A DNA stretch of 64,000 bases, from the NCBI GenBank assembly GCA_944390485.1, contig CALXPQ010000002.1:62001-126000 (forward strand). Direction: 5' to 3'. The stretch is from Veillonellales bacterium (GTDB lineage: Bacteria > Bacillota > Negativicutes > Veillonellales > Dialisteraceae). The position numbers were made by a program, and so were the translations under genes. Under the pieces are notes generated by a model. It was not told the DNA's origin. It saw only the letters and a list, made by a program, of their open reading frames with translations, and did not search any database. How positions within the stretch are numbered: position 1 is the first letter of the stretch; each line of letters starts with the position of its first letter. Shown one piece after another: positions 47,702 through 55,898 of the stretch.

Positions 47702-48265
47702 ATGTCTCTCAACGGAAAACAGGTCACTGATTTCAAAGTCCAGGCGTACCAGAACGGGGAATTCATCGAAGTCACCCAGGAAAACCTGAAAGGCCAGTGG
47801 AGCGTGCTCTTCTTCTACCCGGCGGACTTTACCTTCGTATGCCCGACCGAGCTGGCGGACCTGCAGGAAAAATACGCGGACTTCAAGAAGATCGGCTGCG
47901 AGATCTACTCCGTGTCCTGCGACACCCATTTCGTACACAAAGCATGGCATGAATCGTCCGAACGCATCGGCAAGGTGGAATACCCGATGATCGGCGATCC
48001 GACCGGCATCCTCTCCAAGGACCTCGATGTGTACATCGAAGACGCGGGCCAGACGGAACGCGGCACCTTCGTCATCAATCCGGAAGGCAAAGTCGTCCTC
48101 TACGAAGTGAGCGCAGGCAACATCGGCCGCAATGCGGACGAGCTCTTCCGCAAAGTGCAGGCGGCGCAGTTCGTCTATGAACACGGCGACGAAGTCTGCC
48201 CGGCGAAGTGGCATCCCGGCGAAGAGACCCTGAAACCGTCCTTCGATCTGGTAGGCAAGCTGTAA
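47702..48265 (+). CDS. ahpC: Alkyl hydroperoxide reductase, peroxiredoxin subunit
   Basis: 187 residues, the same length as enterobacterial AhpC. Peroxidatic cysteine 47 lies in F-T-F-V-C-P-T-E and resolving cysteine 166 in E-V-C-P-A-K-W, so it is a typical 2-Cys enzyme. It reduces hydrogen peroxide and organic peroxides in the cytoplasm. Strong AAAGGAGG site. The downstream reductase should recycle it. Confidence 0.97.
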   Translation: MSLNGKQVTDFKVQAYQNGEFIEVTQENLKGQWSVLFFYPADFTFVCPTELADLQEKYADFKKIGCEIYSVSCDTHFVHKAWHESSERIGKVEYPMIGDPTGILSKDLDVYIEDAGQTERGTFVINPEGKVVLYEVSAGNIGRNADELFRKVQAAQFVYEHGDEVCPAKWHPGEETLKPSFDLVGKL

Positions 48266-48281
48266 TCCATAAGGAGGCATC

Positions 48282-49904
48282 ATGAACGAGTTCTATGATG
48301 CCGTGATAGTCGGCGGAGGTCCTGCGGGGCTGTCCGCCGCTATTTATCTGTCGAGGGCGCAGTTCCGCGTGCTGGTCGTCGAGAAGGAAAAGATCGGCGG
48401 GCAGATCACGATCACCAATGAAGTGGTGAATTATCCGGGCATCCCGAAGACAGACGGCGTACAACTGACGGAAGCCATGCACCGGCAGGCTGAAAATTTC
48501 GGTGCGGAATTCAAGATCGCCGAGGTGACAGGGCTCGACCTGGACGGCGACTACAAGGTGGTCCATACGGACTGCGGCGACATCCGCGCGCTGGGCATCG
48601 TCTATGCGGCGGGCGCGCATCCGCGTCTGGCGGGCTTCGCGGGCGAGGAGACGTTCCGCGGGCACGGCGTGGCGTACTGCGCCACCTGCGACGGCGAGTT
48701 CTTCACCGGCAAGGAGATCTACGTCATCGGCGGCGGCTTCGCGGCGGTGGAGGAGGGGCTCTTCCTCACCCGCTACGGGAAGAAGATCATCATGCTGGTC
48801 CGCGGGGACGATTTCTCCATCCACGCGCCGGTGGTGGAAGAGGTGAAGCAGCACCCGAAAATCGAGATCCGCTACCACACGGAGGTGGCGAAGGTCGAAG
48901 GCGACAGCGCGGTCCGGGCGGTCACCATCCGGGACCGGAAGACCGGCGAAGAGGAGACCTTCCGCGCGCCGGCGGGCGACAATTTCGGCGTGTTCGTCTT
49001 CGCGGGCTACGCGCCGGAAAATGAGCTGGTGAAGGGCAAGGTGGAGCTCGATCCGCGGGGCTATGTCATCACGGACCGGGATCAGAAGACGAATATCGAC
49101 GGCGTGTACGCCGCGGGGGATATCTGCGTGAAGAATCTCCGGCAGGTGGTGACGGCCGTATCCGACGGGGCCATCGCGGCCACGTCTCTCGAGAAGTATC
49201 TGGGCGGCCAGTACCGGAAGCTCGGCATCGCCCGGGAATTCCGGAAGAAGGAAGCGCCGAAGGCGGAAGCGGCCCAGGCCGCGCCGAAAGCGGCGGCGGG
49301 GGCGTTCCTCGACGACAGCCTCCGGCAGGCGCTCGCGCCGGTCTTTGCCCGCTTCGAGAAGCCCATCGTGCTCCGGCTCCACGAAGACGGCAGCCGCGCG
49401 TCCGCCGAGGACCGGAAGCTCCTGGAAGAGCTCGCCACGCTCACGGACAAGATCCGCGCGGAGTTCGTCCCCGCATCGGGCGATGAGGACAAGCACACCA
49501 TCGCTGTGTGCAGCGAAGACGGCACGGACCTGGGCATGCGCTTCCACGGCGTGCCCGGCGGCCACGAGTTCAATTCCTTCGTGCTGGCCATGTACAATGC
49601 CGCCGGCCCGGGACAGGACGTGGGCGCCGAGAACCAGAAGCGCATCGAGTCCATCGACCGGCCGCTTCATGTGCAGATCGCCGTGTCGCTGTCCTGCACC
49701 ATGTGCCCCGATCTGGTGGCCGCGGCGGAACGCATCGCGGCGGACAATGCGAACGTGACGGTGGACGTGTACGATTTCCAGTACTATCCGGAGATGAAGG
49801 ACAAGTACAATATCATGAGCGTGCCCTGCATGATCGTGAACGGCACGGACGTGCATTTCGGCAAGAAATCGCTCACACAGCTCCTCGACCTGTTCGGCGC
49901 ATAA
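48282..49904 (+). CDS. AhpF-like peroxiredoxin reductase with permuted domain order
   Basis: 540 residues. Residues 1-310 form a thioredoxin-reductase-like flavoprotein: FAD motif G-G-G-P-A-G near 12, NAD(P)H motif G-G-G-F-A-A near 150, and redox pair C-A-T-C at 133 and 136. After an alanine-rich linker (about 320-345), the C-terminal part is a tandem thioredoxin fold of AhpF N-terminal-domain type, with redox pair C-T-M-C at 472 and 475. Canonical AhpF has these parts in the opposite order. It should pass electrons from NAD(P)H through both disulfides to AhpC, 17 bases upstream. Terminator follows. Confidence 0.88.
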   Translation: MNEFYDAVIVGGGPAGLSAAIYLSRAQFRVLVVEKEKIGGQITITNEVVNYPGIPKTDGVQLTEAMHRQAENFGAEFKIAEVTGLDLDGDYKVVHTDCGDIRALGIVYAAGAHPRLAGFAGEETFRGHGVAYCATCDGEFFTGKEIYVIGGGFAAVEEGLFLTRYGKKIIMLVRGDDFSIHAPVVEEVKQHPKIEIRYHTEVAKVEGDSAVRAVTIRDRKTGEEETFRAPAGDNFGVFVFAGYAPENELVKGKVELDPRGYVITDRDQKTNIDGVYAAGDICVKNLRQVVTAVSDGAIAATSLEKYLGGQYRKLGIAREFRKKEAPKAEAAQAAPKAAAGAFLDDSLRQALAPVFARFEKPIVLRLHEDGSRASAEDRKLLEELATLTDKIRAEFVPASGDEDKHTIAVCSEDGTDLGMRFHGVPGGHEFNSFVLAMYNAAGPGQDVGAENQKRIESIDRPLHVQIAVSLSCTMCPDLVAAAERIAADNANVTVDVYDFQYYPEMKDKYNIMSVPCMIVNGTDVHFGKKSLTQLLDLFGA

Positions 49905-49916
49905 GAAAAACAGACG

Positions 49917-49947
49917 GAAAGCCCCTTTCCTTTCGGAGGGGGCTTTT
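49917..49947 (+). terminator. Terminator after the AhpF-like gene
   Basis: AAAGCCCC pairs with GGGGCTTT, with a short CCTTTCGGAGG segment between and a T-run after. Confidence 0.85.
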
Positions 49948-49985
49948 GTGCTGCCTAAAATTTTTATAAAGAATGAGAATCAAAC

Positions 49986-50015
49986 TTGAAATTTAGAAGT
50001 TGCATGCTATATAAT
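49986..50015 (+). promoter_or_regulatory. Promoter of the 3H-domain regulator
   Basis: TTGAAA at 49986-49991, 18-bp spacer, TATAAT at 50010-50015. An AT-rich leader of about 110 bases follows. Confidence 0.65.
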
Positions 50016-50134
50016 ATTTGTATAGATAAAAAATGAAGAAATTAATTTATTTTTGAAGAGATTTTATAAACTCCCGCAGGGACATCACCAGACAGATGCC
50101 TTGTCGGGTGCGGACAGCGGAAAGGAGGAGGCGC

Positions 50135-50653
50135 ATGGATCGGGAACAGCGCATCCAGTACATCCAGCAGCGGCTCCAGTCGGCGGAAAGGCCGGTGAAG
50201 GGGAGCGATCTGGCGGAGGCCTGCCATGTGACGCGGCAGGTCATCGTGGGGGACATCGCCCATCTGCGCATGCAGGGGCAGAACGTCCTCTCGTCGCCGA
50301 GGGGCTACCGGCTGGCGCCGCCGAAAGCGTCCGGCGTGAAGGCGCTCGTGCCGAGCAGCCTCGATATCGGCCAGCTCCGGGATGAGCTCTACACCATCGT
50401 GGACCTGGGCGGCGCGGTGCTGAATCTCAGCGTGGAGCACGGATTCTACGGGTATCTGCGCCTCGACGCGAATCTCTATACGCGCAGCGACGTGGACCGG
50501 TATCTGTCGGATCTGCGGCGGAAGCGCTCCACCGCCCTGTCGAATCTGAAAGACAATCTGCACCGTTTCCTCGTGGAGACGAAGACGAGCGAAGCGATGA
50601 AGACCATCCGCAGCGCGCTCCGCCGCCTCGACGAGAAGTGCCAGGCGGTGTGA
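50135..50653 (+). CDS. HTH and 3H-domain transcriptional regulator, NiaR-like
   Basis: 172 residues from ATG 50135 behind AAAGGAGG. An N-terminal winged helix-turn-helix (about 6-58) is followed by a 3H-like domain (about 75-165) whose I-V-D-L-G-G-A-V-L-N-L-S-V-E-H-G-F-Y-G segment matches the niacin-responsive repressor NiaR. Histidine 102 is kept, but the downstream paired histidines expected in metal-binding 3H domains read H-R-F (143-145), so ligand or metal binding may differ. A nicotinamidase gene lies 1.3 kb away, which supports a role in NAD precursor control. Confidence 0.75.
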   Translation: MDREQRIQYIQQRLQSAERPVKGSDLAEACHVTRQVIVGDIAHLRMQGQNVLSSPRGYRLAPPKASGVKALVPSSLDIGQLRDELYTIVDLGGAVLNLSVEHGFYGYLRLDANLYTRSDVDRYLSDLRRKRSTALSNLKDNLHRFLVETKTSEAMKTIRSALRRLDEKCQAV

Positions 50654-50662
50654 CGGAAAAGG

Positions 50663-50688
50663 AAAAGCCCCGTGAAGGGGGCTTTTTT
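50663..50688 (+). terminator. Terminator after the 3H regulator
   Basis: AAAAGCCCC pairs with GGGGGC and the T-run that follows. Confidence 0.85.
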
Positions 50689-50708
50689 CGTATGGGGAAA
50701 ACAGGCAC

Positions 50709-50735
50709 AAAAAAGAACGGATCGCTCCGTTCTTT
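50709..50735 (-). terminator. Terminator of the minus-strand membrane protein gene
   Basis: AAAGAACGG (50712-50720) pairs with CCGTTCTTT (50727-50735). On the minus strand the stem is followed by a T-run. Confidence 0.8.
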
Positions 50736-50743
50736 GTATCGGC

Positions 50744-51712
50744 TCAGAAGAGCTGGAAAATATCGGCGATGGGCTGCGCCGGCAGGAAGACGTCGATCGC
50801 TTCGGAGATGCCCGCAGGCTCCGGCGCGGTGAGGAAGAGGATGACCGCCGCGAGGACCGTCACGGCGACGGCCACGAGATTCGTCTTGCCCCGGCCGGAC
50901 ATCTGGTAGTAGCCGAAGAGGCGGATGGCCAGCGCGGAGAAGAAGGTCAGCACCAGTCCGGAGAAGGAAAAGATGCCGAAGAGCAGGTTCGCCGCGATGA
51001 AGGCCACGAAGAACGCCGGCAGGAAGATGAAGGGCAGATTGTACGCCAGACGGGAGCAGGGCACGGTGCGGCGCATGTCTTCGATCCAGTCGGACAGGTC
51101 GAAGCCGAAGAGGCCCGCCGGGATGAAGGAGCCGAGGATGACCGCGTCCCACGAAGAAGCGAGGCGGCGGCGGTTCTGGCCCACCCACCAGAAGAAGGCG
51201 CACAGGAGGAGGATCACCACGCCGGCCGCGCCGTAGTAGAGGCTCTCCGGGATGAACTGCACGGCCGCGAGGGACGCCACGGCGAGGACGGACGCGACGG
51301 CCGCTTTCACGGCGAGATCGCCCGCCGGCATGCGGCGGTCTTTCGGCATGTCTGTGTAGATGCGGACGAGGAGCTCCACGATGAAGAAGGCGAGGAACGC
51401 CGCCAGCGCCGCGAAGGGGTAGAAGAAGAGTCCCAAGATGATGAAGACGGCGGGCACCGCGGCGCGCCAGCCTTTGAAGATCCGGAACGTCTTGAAGCTG
51501 ATGGGATGATCCTGCGTGTACATGGTGAGGCGCATGAAGACGATGTACGTCATCATGATGCCGGCGGCTTCCACGGGCCGCGCGCCTGCATAGAGCAGGG
51601 AGCACAGGATGAGAACGGTCATATTGGCGCCGGTGAACCGGGCGACGATGGCGCTGAAAAAGCCCACGTTGAGGAATGTGATAAGCGCGCTGATAAGGTC
51701 CAAAAAATCCAT
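50744..51712 (-). CDS. Polytopic membrane protein of unknown function
   Basis: 322 residues with about nine or ten hydrophobic segments and short loops. AAGGAG is directly next to the ATG at 51712, too close to work well. TTG three codons later (51703) lies 9 bases from it and may be the true start. The opening segments (F-F-S-A-I-V-A-R-F-T-G-A-N and G-A-R-P-V-E-A-A-G-I-M) vaguely recall TSUP/TauE-type carriers, not enough to assign. It is convergent with a NiaR-like regulator gene and divergent from a nicotinamidase, so a precursor transporter is a hypothesis. Confidence 0.65.
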   Translation of the reverse strand: MDFLDLISALITFLNVGFFSAIVARFTGANMTVLILCSLLYAGARPVEAAGIMMTYIVFMRLTMYTQDHPISFKTFRIFKGWRAAVPAVFIILGLFFYPFAALAAFLAFFIVELLVRIYTDMPKDRRMPAGDLAVKAAVASVLAVASLAAVQFIPESLYYGAAGVVILLLCAFFWWVGQNRRRLASSWDAVILGSFIPAGLFGFDLSDWIEDMRRTVPCSRLAYNLPFIFLPAFFVAFIAANLLFGIFSFSGLVLTFFSALAIRLFGYYQMSGRGKTNLVAVAVTVLAAVILFLTAPEPAGISEAIDVFLPAQPIADIFQLF

Positions 51713-51738
51713 CTCCTTATAAAATATGTATCTTTTTT

Positions 51739-51767
51739 AGTATACCGGCAAACGGCGGCCGGCGCAA
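51739..51767 (-). promoter_or_regulatory. Promoter of the membrane protein gene
   Basis: On the minus strand: -35 TTGCGC (51762-51767), 17-bp spacer, -10 TATACT (51739-51744). Confidence 0.55.
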
Positions 51768-51854
51768 GAAGAAAAACGGCGGCCCCGCCCGTCCCGGAGG
51801 CGGCGTCTCCCGCAGGGAAAGGGGCGGCCCGCGGGATTTTTCCGCGCGGTTTTC

Positions 51855-51884
51855 TTGTATCCCCGCGGGGAAAACTGTTACAAT
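51855..51884 (+). promoter_or_regulatory. Promoter of pncA and the genes behind it
   Basis: -35 TTGTAT (51855-51860), 18-bp spacer, extended -10 TG-T-TACAAT ending at 51884. It lies 40 bases before the start codon. Confidence 0.6.
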
Positions 51885-51923
51885 AAAAAGACAGAAATCC
51901 GGCAAAAGGAGGACAATGGAAAC

Positions 51924-52481
51924 ATGGCGGACGATCTCATCCTCGTGGACTGCCAGCACGATTTCATCGACGGCACGCTCGCCTGCGCGCACGGCGAAGA
52001 GGCGGCGGCGTACCTGGCGGCTTTCCTCAATGCGCATCCCGTGCGCGCTCTCTATACGGCAGACTGGCACTCGCCGGCGAACCGGTCGTTCCGGGAGAAC
52101 GGCGGCATCTGGCCGGTGCACTGCGTGGCGGGCACCCGCGGCGCGGCGCTGGCGGAGGTCTTCGCGGAGACGGTGCAGGACGAGGCGAACCGTCCCTCCG
52201 GGCGGAACACGTTCCGCAAGGGCCGGGACGACGAAGTGGAGGAATACTCCGCTTTCGGCGGCGTGAACGACGCCGGGGAGCGGCTGGGAGACGTCGCCTC
52301 GCCCCATGTGTATGTGGGCGGCATCGCCTCGGAATACTGCGTGCGGGAGACGGTGCTCGCGCTCCTCGCCTCCGGCCGCACGGTGACGGTCCTCCCGGAA
52401 GGGCTCGCCTGGGTGTCGGAAGAGGACCACGAAAAGAATCTCGCCGACCTCCGCGAAAGGGGCGTCCGGTTCTTTGGATAA
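51924..52481 (+). CDS. pncA: Nicotinamidase (isochorismatase fold)
   Basis: 185 residues from ATG 51924; an in-frame start 23 codons earlier lies before the promoter. The catalytic triad is visible as D9 (L-V-D-C-Q-H-D-F), K99 (N-T-F-R-K-G) and C139 (A-S-E-Y-C-V). The PncA blocks D-W-H-S, W-P-V-H-C-V-A-G-T and Y-S-A-F are present. It converts nicotinamide to nicotinate for NAD salvage. It overlaps the longest form of the thiL frame. Confidence 0.85.
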   Translation: MADDLILVDCQHDFIDGTLACAHGEEAAAYLAAFLNAHPVRALYTADWHSPANRSFRENGGIWPVHCVAGTRGAALAEVFAETVQDEANRPSGRNTFRKGRDDEVEEYSAFGGVNDAGERLGDVASPHVYVGGIASEYCVRETVLALLASGRTVTVLPEGLAWVSEEDHEKNLADLRERGVRFFG

Positions 52482-52491
52482 GGAAAGGACG

Positions 52492-53469
52492 GTGGCGTCC
52501 GCCGGGGAGTTCGGCTGCATCGATGCGGTGTGCCGGGACCTCCTCTACCGGCCGGAGCTGGTGAAGCTCGGCGCGGGGGACGACGGCGCGGTGTACGTGT
52601 CACCGCCCGGCACGGACCAGGTGATCTCCACGGACACCATGGTGGAGGGCCTTCATTTCACCGCGGAGACCATGGCGCCCGCCGACGTGGGGTGGAAGCT
52701 CTGCACCGCGAATTTCAGCGACATGGCCGCCATGGGCGCGGAGCCGGCGCAGCTCGTCGTCTCGGCGGCGCTCCCGGAGACGCTGCCTCTCGCGTGGCTC
52801 ACGGCGTGCTATGACGGCCTCCGCGCGGCGTGCCGCCGGTACCGGGTGAATCTCCTCGGCGGCGACATGACCGGCTCGAAGCAGGGCGTGGTGCTCACCG
52901 CAGCGGTGGTGGGCTTCGTGCCGGCCGGGCAGGCGGTCCCGCGGAGCGGCGCCGCGGAGGGAGACCTCCTCGTGCTCACCGGCACGGTGGGGGACTCCGC
53001 GGCAGGCCTCGAAGCGATCTTCCGGGGCCGGGCGGGCGATTTCCCCGCGCTCGCGGAGCGGCACCGGCGACCTGTGCCGCACGTCGAGGCGGGGCGCGTC
53101 CTGCGGGAAGCGGGGTTCCGCGCGCTGGACGACATCACCGACGGCCTCGCGAGCGAGGCGAACGAGGTGGCCCGGGCGAGTCGGCGGGACCTCCTGATCG
53201 ACGCGGCGCGCATCCCCCTCTCGGACGAAACGCGCCGGGCGGGAGAGGCTTTCGGCATCGACCCGCTCCGGTGGGCGCTCACCGGCGGGGAGGACTACGC
53301 GCTCCTCGCGGCGGGGCCGGCAGAGGCCGTCCGCCGGGCGGCGGAGCGGATCCCGCTCACGGTCATCGGCCGGGCGGGCGGCCCCGGCGGCCGGGTGTGG
53401 CTCCGGCGGGACGGGGAGACGCGCCTCCTCCCGCGGATCGGCTACGATCATTTCAGGAAAACGCCGTGA
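52492..53469 (+). CDS. thiL: Thiamine-monophosphate kinase
   Basis: 325 residues from GTG 52492, which gives the family-like start A-S-A-G-E-F. A TTG at 52474, overlapping the pncA stop, is the alternative start. It contains G-A-G-D-D-G-A, S-T-D-T-M-V-E-G-L-H-F and N-L-L-G-G-D-M, the metal and substrate motifs of ThiL. It phosphorylates thiamine monophosphate to the active diphosphate. No other thiamine genes are nearby. Confidence 0.92.
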   Translation: MASAGEFGCIDAVCRDLLYRPELVKLGAGDDGAVYVSPPGTDQVISTDTMVEGLHFTAETMAPADVGWKLCTANFSDMAAMGAEPAQLVVSAALPETLPLAWLTACYDGLRAACRRYRVNLLGGDMTGSKQGVVLTAAVVGFVPAGQAVPRSGAAEGDLLVLTGTVGDSAAGLEAIFRGRAGDFPALAERHRRPVPHVEAGRVLREAGFRALDDITDGLASEANEVARASRRDLLIDAARIPLSDETRRAGEAFGIDPLRWALTGGEDYALLAAGPAEAVRRAAERIPLTVIGRAGGPGGRVWLRRDGETRLLPRIGYDHFRKTP

Positions 53470-53541
53470 TGCAGCGGCTTTTGCATAGATTTCCTGCGGC
53501 TCCCGCAGGGTATGCTTCGGCATGGAAAGGATGGTGCGCCC

Positions 53542-54297
53542 ATGTATACGCTGGTGGTCATCAGACATGGAGAAAGTGAATGGAATCAGAAGAACCTCTT
53601 CTGCGGGTGGACGGACGTGGATCTTGTGGAGAACGGCTTCGCGGAAGCGCGGAAGGCGGGCGAGCTCCTGAAGGAAGGGGGCTACGGCTTCGACGTGTGC
53701 TACACGTCCGTGCTGAAGCGGGCCATCCACACGGCGTACACCGTGCTGGACGTGCTGGATCTGGCGTGGATCCCGGTCATCAAGGATTATCACCTCAATG
53801 AACGCCACTACGGCGCGCTGCAGGGGCTGAACAAGAGCGAGACCACCGCGAAATACGGCGCGGAGCAGGTGCAGCTCTGGCGGCGGAGCTACGACGTGCA
53901 GCCGCCGGCGCTCTCCCCGGACGATCCGCGGAACCCGGTCTTCCTCGCGCCGTACCGGGCGGAGGTCGAGGCGGGCGTGGCGCTCCCGCTCACGGAGTGC
54001 CTGAAGGACACGGTGGCCCGGGTGGCGCCGTATTTCGACAGCGTCATCAAGCCGCAGATCCTCGCGGGGAAGCGCGTGCTCATCGCGGCGCACGGCAATT
54101 CCATCCGCGCGCTCATCAAGCATCTCGAAGGCATCTCCAATGAAGAGATCGCCGGGACGAACGTGCCCACCGCGGTGCCGCGCGTGTACCATCTGAACGA
54201 TGACTTCACCGTGCACGATGTGGCCTACCTGGGCGACCAGGACGCCATCCGCGCGAAGATGGAAGCGGTGAAGCAGCAGTCCGCGGTGAAGCCATGA
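53542..54297 (+). CDS. gpmA: 2,3-bisphosphoglycerate-dependent phosphoglycerate mutase
   Basis: 251 residues from ATG 53542 (GGAAAGG upstream). The catalytic R-H-G-E-S-E-W-N opens the protein. [10 protein letters not shown] and the second histidine A-A-H-G-N-S follow. It interconverts 3- and 2-phosphoglycerate in glycolysis. A small CCTGCGG/CCGCAGG hairpin sits in the 72-bp gap after thiL. It overlaps tsaE by four bases. Confidence 0.96.
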   Translation: MYTLVVIRHGESEWNQKNLFCGWTDVDLVENGFAEARKAGELLKEGGYGFDVCYTSVLKRAIHTAYTVLDVLDLAWIPVIKDYHLNERHYGALQGLNKSETTAKYGAEQVQLWRRSYDVQPPALSPDDPRNPVFLAPYRAEVEAGVALPLTECLKDTVARVAPYFDSVIKPQILAGKRVLIAAHGNSIRALIKHLEGISNEEIAGTNVPTAVPRVYHLNDDFTVHDVAYLGDQDAIRAKMEAVKQQSAVKP

Positions 54298-54773
54298 CGG
54301 ACCGCGAAGCGGCGGTGGTGACGCGGAGCGAAGCGGAGACGGCGGCGCTGGGCCGCTTCCTCGGCGGGCGCGCGGAGGATGGGCTCTTCCTCGCGCTCGT
54401 GGGAGACCTCGGCACGGGGAAGACGCACTTCGTGCAGGGCCTCGCCGAGGGGCTTGGCATTGAAGGGGCCGTCACCAGCCCCACGTTCACCATCATGAAT
54501 TATTACGACGGGGCGCTCCCGCTGAAACATTTCGATTTCTACCGGCTGGACGACGCGGACGACTTGTACAATATCGGCTGGGAGGAATACAGCGCGGGCG
54601 GCGTGGTGGTCTGCGAGTGGGCGGATCGTTTCCCGGAAGTCATCCCGCCGGAGGCGGTGACGGTGACGCTCACGGCGCTCTCGGAGACGGAGCGGCGCAT
54701 CGTTTTCACGTGGACGGACGCCGCGCCCCGGTCCATCGTAAAGGAGATACAGACTTATGCTCTTGGCCATTGA
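54294..54773 (+). CDS. tsaE: tRNA t6A biosynthesis ATPase TsaE
   Basis: 159 residues with P-loop G-D-L-G-T-G-K-T, the family [10 protein letters not shown] and the D-F-Y-R-L motif. It works with TsaB and TsaD to make N6-threonylcarbamoyl-adenosine on ANN-decoding tRNAs. It overlaps gpmA by 4 bases and tsaB by 17. Confidence 0.95.
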   Translation: MTDREAAVVTRSEAETAALGRFLGGRAEDGLFLALVGDLGTGKTHFVQGLAEGLGIEGAVTSPTFTIMNYYDGALPLKHFDFYRLDDADDLYNIGWEEYSAGGVVVCEWADRFPEVIPPEAVTVTLTALSETERRIVFTWTDAAPRSIVKEIQTYALGH

Positions 54774-55452
54774 TACTTCTTCGCTCGTGCTTTCCTGCGC
54801 GGTCATGGACGAGGACCGGCTCGTCGCCGAATGGACGGTGCAGCGGAAGCTCACCCATTCGGAGCAGCTCATCCCGCACATGGACGCGCTCCTCCGGGAA
54901 GCGGGCATCGAAAAAAAGGACATCACCGCCGTGGCCTGCGCCGCCGGGCCGGGGAGCTTCACCGGCCTCCGCATCGGGCTGGCCACCGCGAAAGTGATCG
55001 CCCGCATCTGGCAGGTGCCGCTCATCGCGGTGGACACGCTGGAAGGGCTCGCGTGGAACATGGCCGGCGCGGACGCGTTCATCCTGCCGCTGGAGGACGC
55101 CCAGCGGGGCAATGTGTACGCCGCGCTCTACGGAGCGTTCGAGCACATGTGGCTCGAAGCGCCGGAGGCGGCGGCCCCCGTCGACGCGGTCATCGAGGCG
55201 GCCGTGCGCCACGGCGGGACGGTCATCGCCGTGGGCGAGTGCGCCGACAAATATAAGGAGAAGCTCCTCGCCGCGGGCATCCGCCTCGCGCCGCCGCAGA
55301 ACCGGTGCTGCCGCGCGGGGAGCATCGCCGCCGCAGCATGGGCGAAGTGGCAGCGCAGAGAGACCGCGGACCCGATGACGCTCGTGCCGAATTACATCCG
55401 GAGAAGCGAGGCGGAAGTGCTGTGGGAACAGAGACATCCGGAGACGAAATAA
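54757..55452 (+). CDS. tsaB: tRNA t6A biosynthesis protein TsaB
   Basis: 231 residues, begins L-A-I-D-T-S-S, with A-G-P-G-S-F-T-G-L-R-I-G as the dimerisation motif. An inactive ASKHA paralogue that scaffolds TsaD. It overlaps tsaE by 17 bases and rimI by 31. Confidence 0.95.
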   Translation: MLLAIDTSSLVLSCAVMDEDRLVAEWTVQRKLTHSEQLIPHMDALLREAGIEKKDITAVACAAGPGSFTGLRIGLATAKVIARIWQVPLIAVDTLEGLAWNMAGADAFILPLEDAQRGNVYAALYGAFEHMWLEAPEAAAPVDAVIEAAVRHGGTVIAVGECADKYKEKLLAAGIRLAPPQNRCCRAGSIAAAAWAKWQRRETADPMTLVPNYIRRSEAEVLWEQRHPETK

Positions 55453-55883
55453 TCATCGATGAGGCGTCCGCCGCCGACGCGGGCGCGGTGTATGCGATCG
55501 GCGCGCTGTGTTTTGCCGACGCGTGGAGGAAAGAGACAGTCCGCCGGGACATGGAGGGAGCGCACAGCCTGTACTTCGCTGCCCGGCGGGGTGCGGAGGT
55601 GCTGGGCTACGCGTGCTACTGGTTCGTCGCGGACGAAGCGCAGCTCGTGAATATCGGCGTGCGGCCCGAAGCGCGCCGGCGGGGCCTCGCCGCGCGCCTC
55701 GTGGAAGCGGGCCTCGCCGCCGCCCGGGCGCGGGGCATGGCCTCCATGTACCTCGAGGTGCGCGTGTCGAATACGGGCGCGCAGGCCCTCTACCGCCGGT
55801 ACGGCTTCACCGTGCAGGCGCTCCGGAAGGGCGTGTACGACCTGCCGAAAGAGGACGGCTACATCATGGCCCGTCCGCTGTAA
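55422..55883 (+). CDS. rimI: Ribosomal protein alanine N-acetyltransferase RimI-like
   Basis: 153 residues from GTG 55422 inside the end of tsaB. A GNAT fold with the acetyl-CoA loop R-P-E-A-R-R-R-G-L-A and the C-terminal Y-R-R-Y-G-F. RimI acetylates ribosomal protein S18 in enterobacteria. Its position between tsaB and tsaD is the classic arrangement. The start is the least certain point, since no ATG is available. Confidence 0.88.
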   Translation: MGTETSGDEIIIDEASAADAGAVYAIGALCFADAWRKETVRRDMEGAHSLYFAARRGAEVLGYACYWFVADEAQLVNIGVRPEARRRGLAARLVEAGLAAARARGMASMYLEVRVSNTGAQALYRRYGFTVQALRKGVYDLPKEDGYIMARPL

Positions 55884-55898
55884 GAAATAGGAGAACGA

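Noticed and set aside
49970-49995. Fur-type box (AATGAGAATCA) before the 3H regulator
   Set aside because: Only one half-site resembles the Fur consensus. A similar ATGAGAAT occurs near 41600 without the inverted partner.
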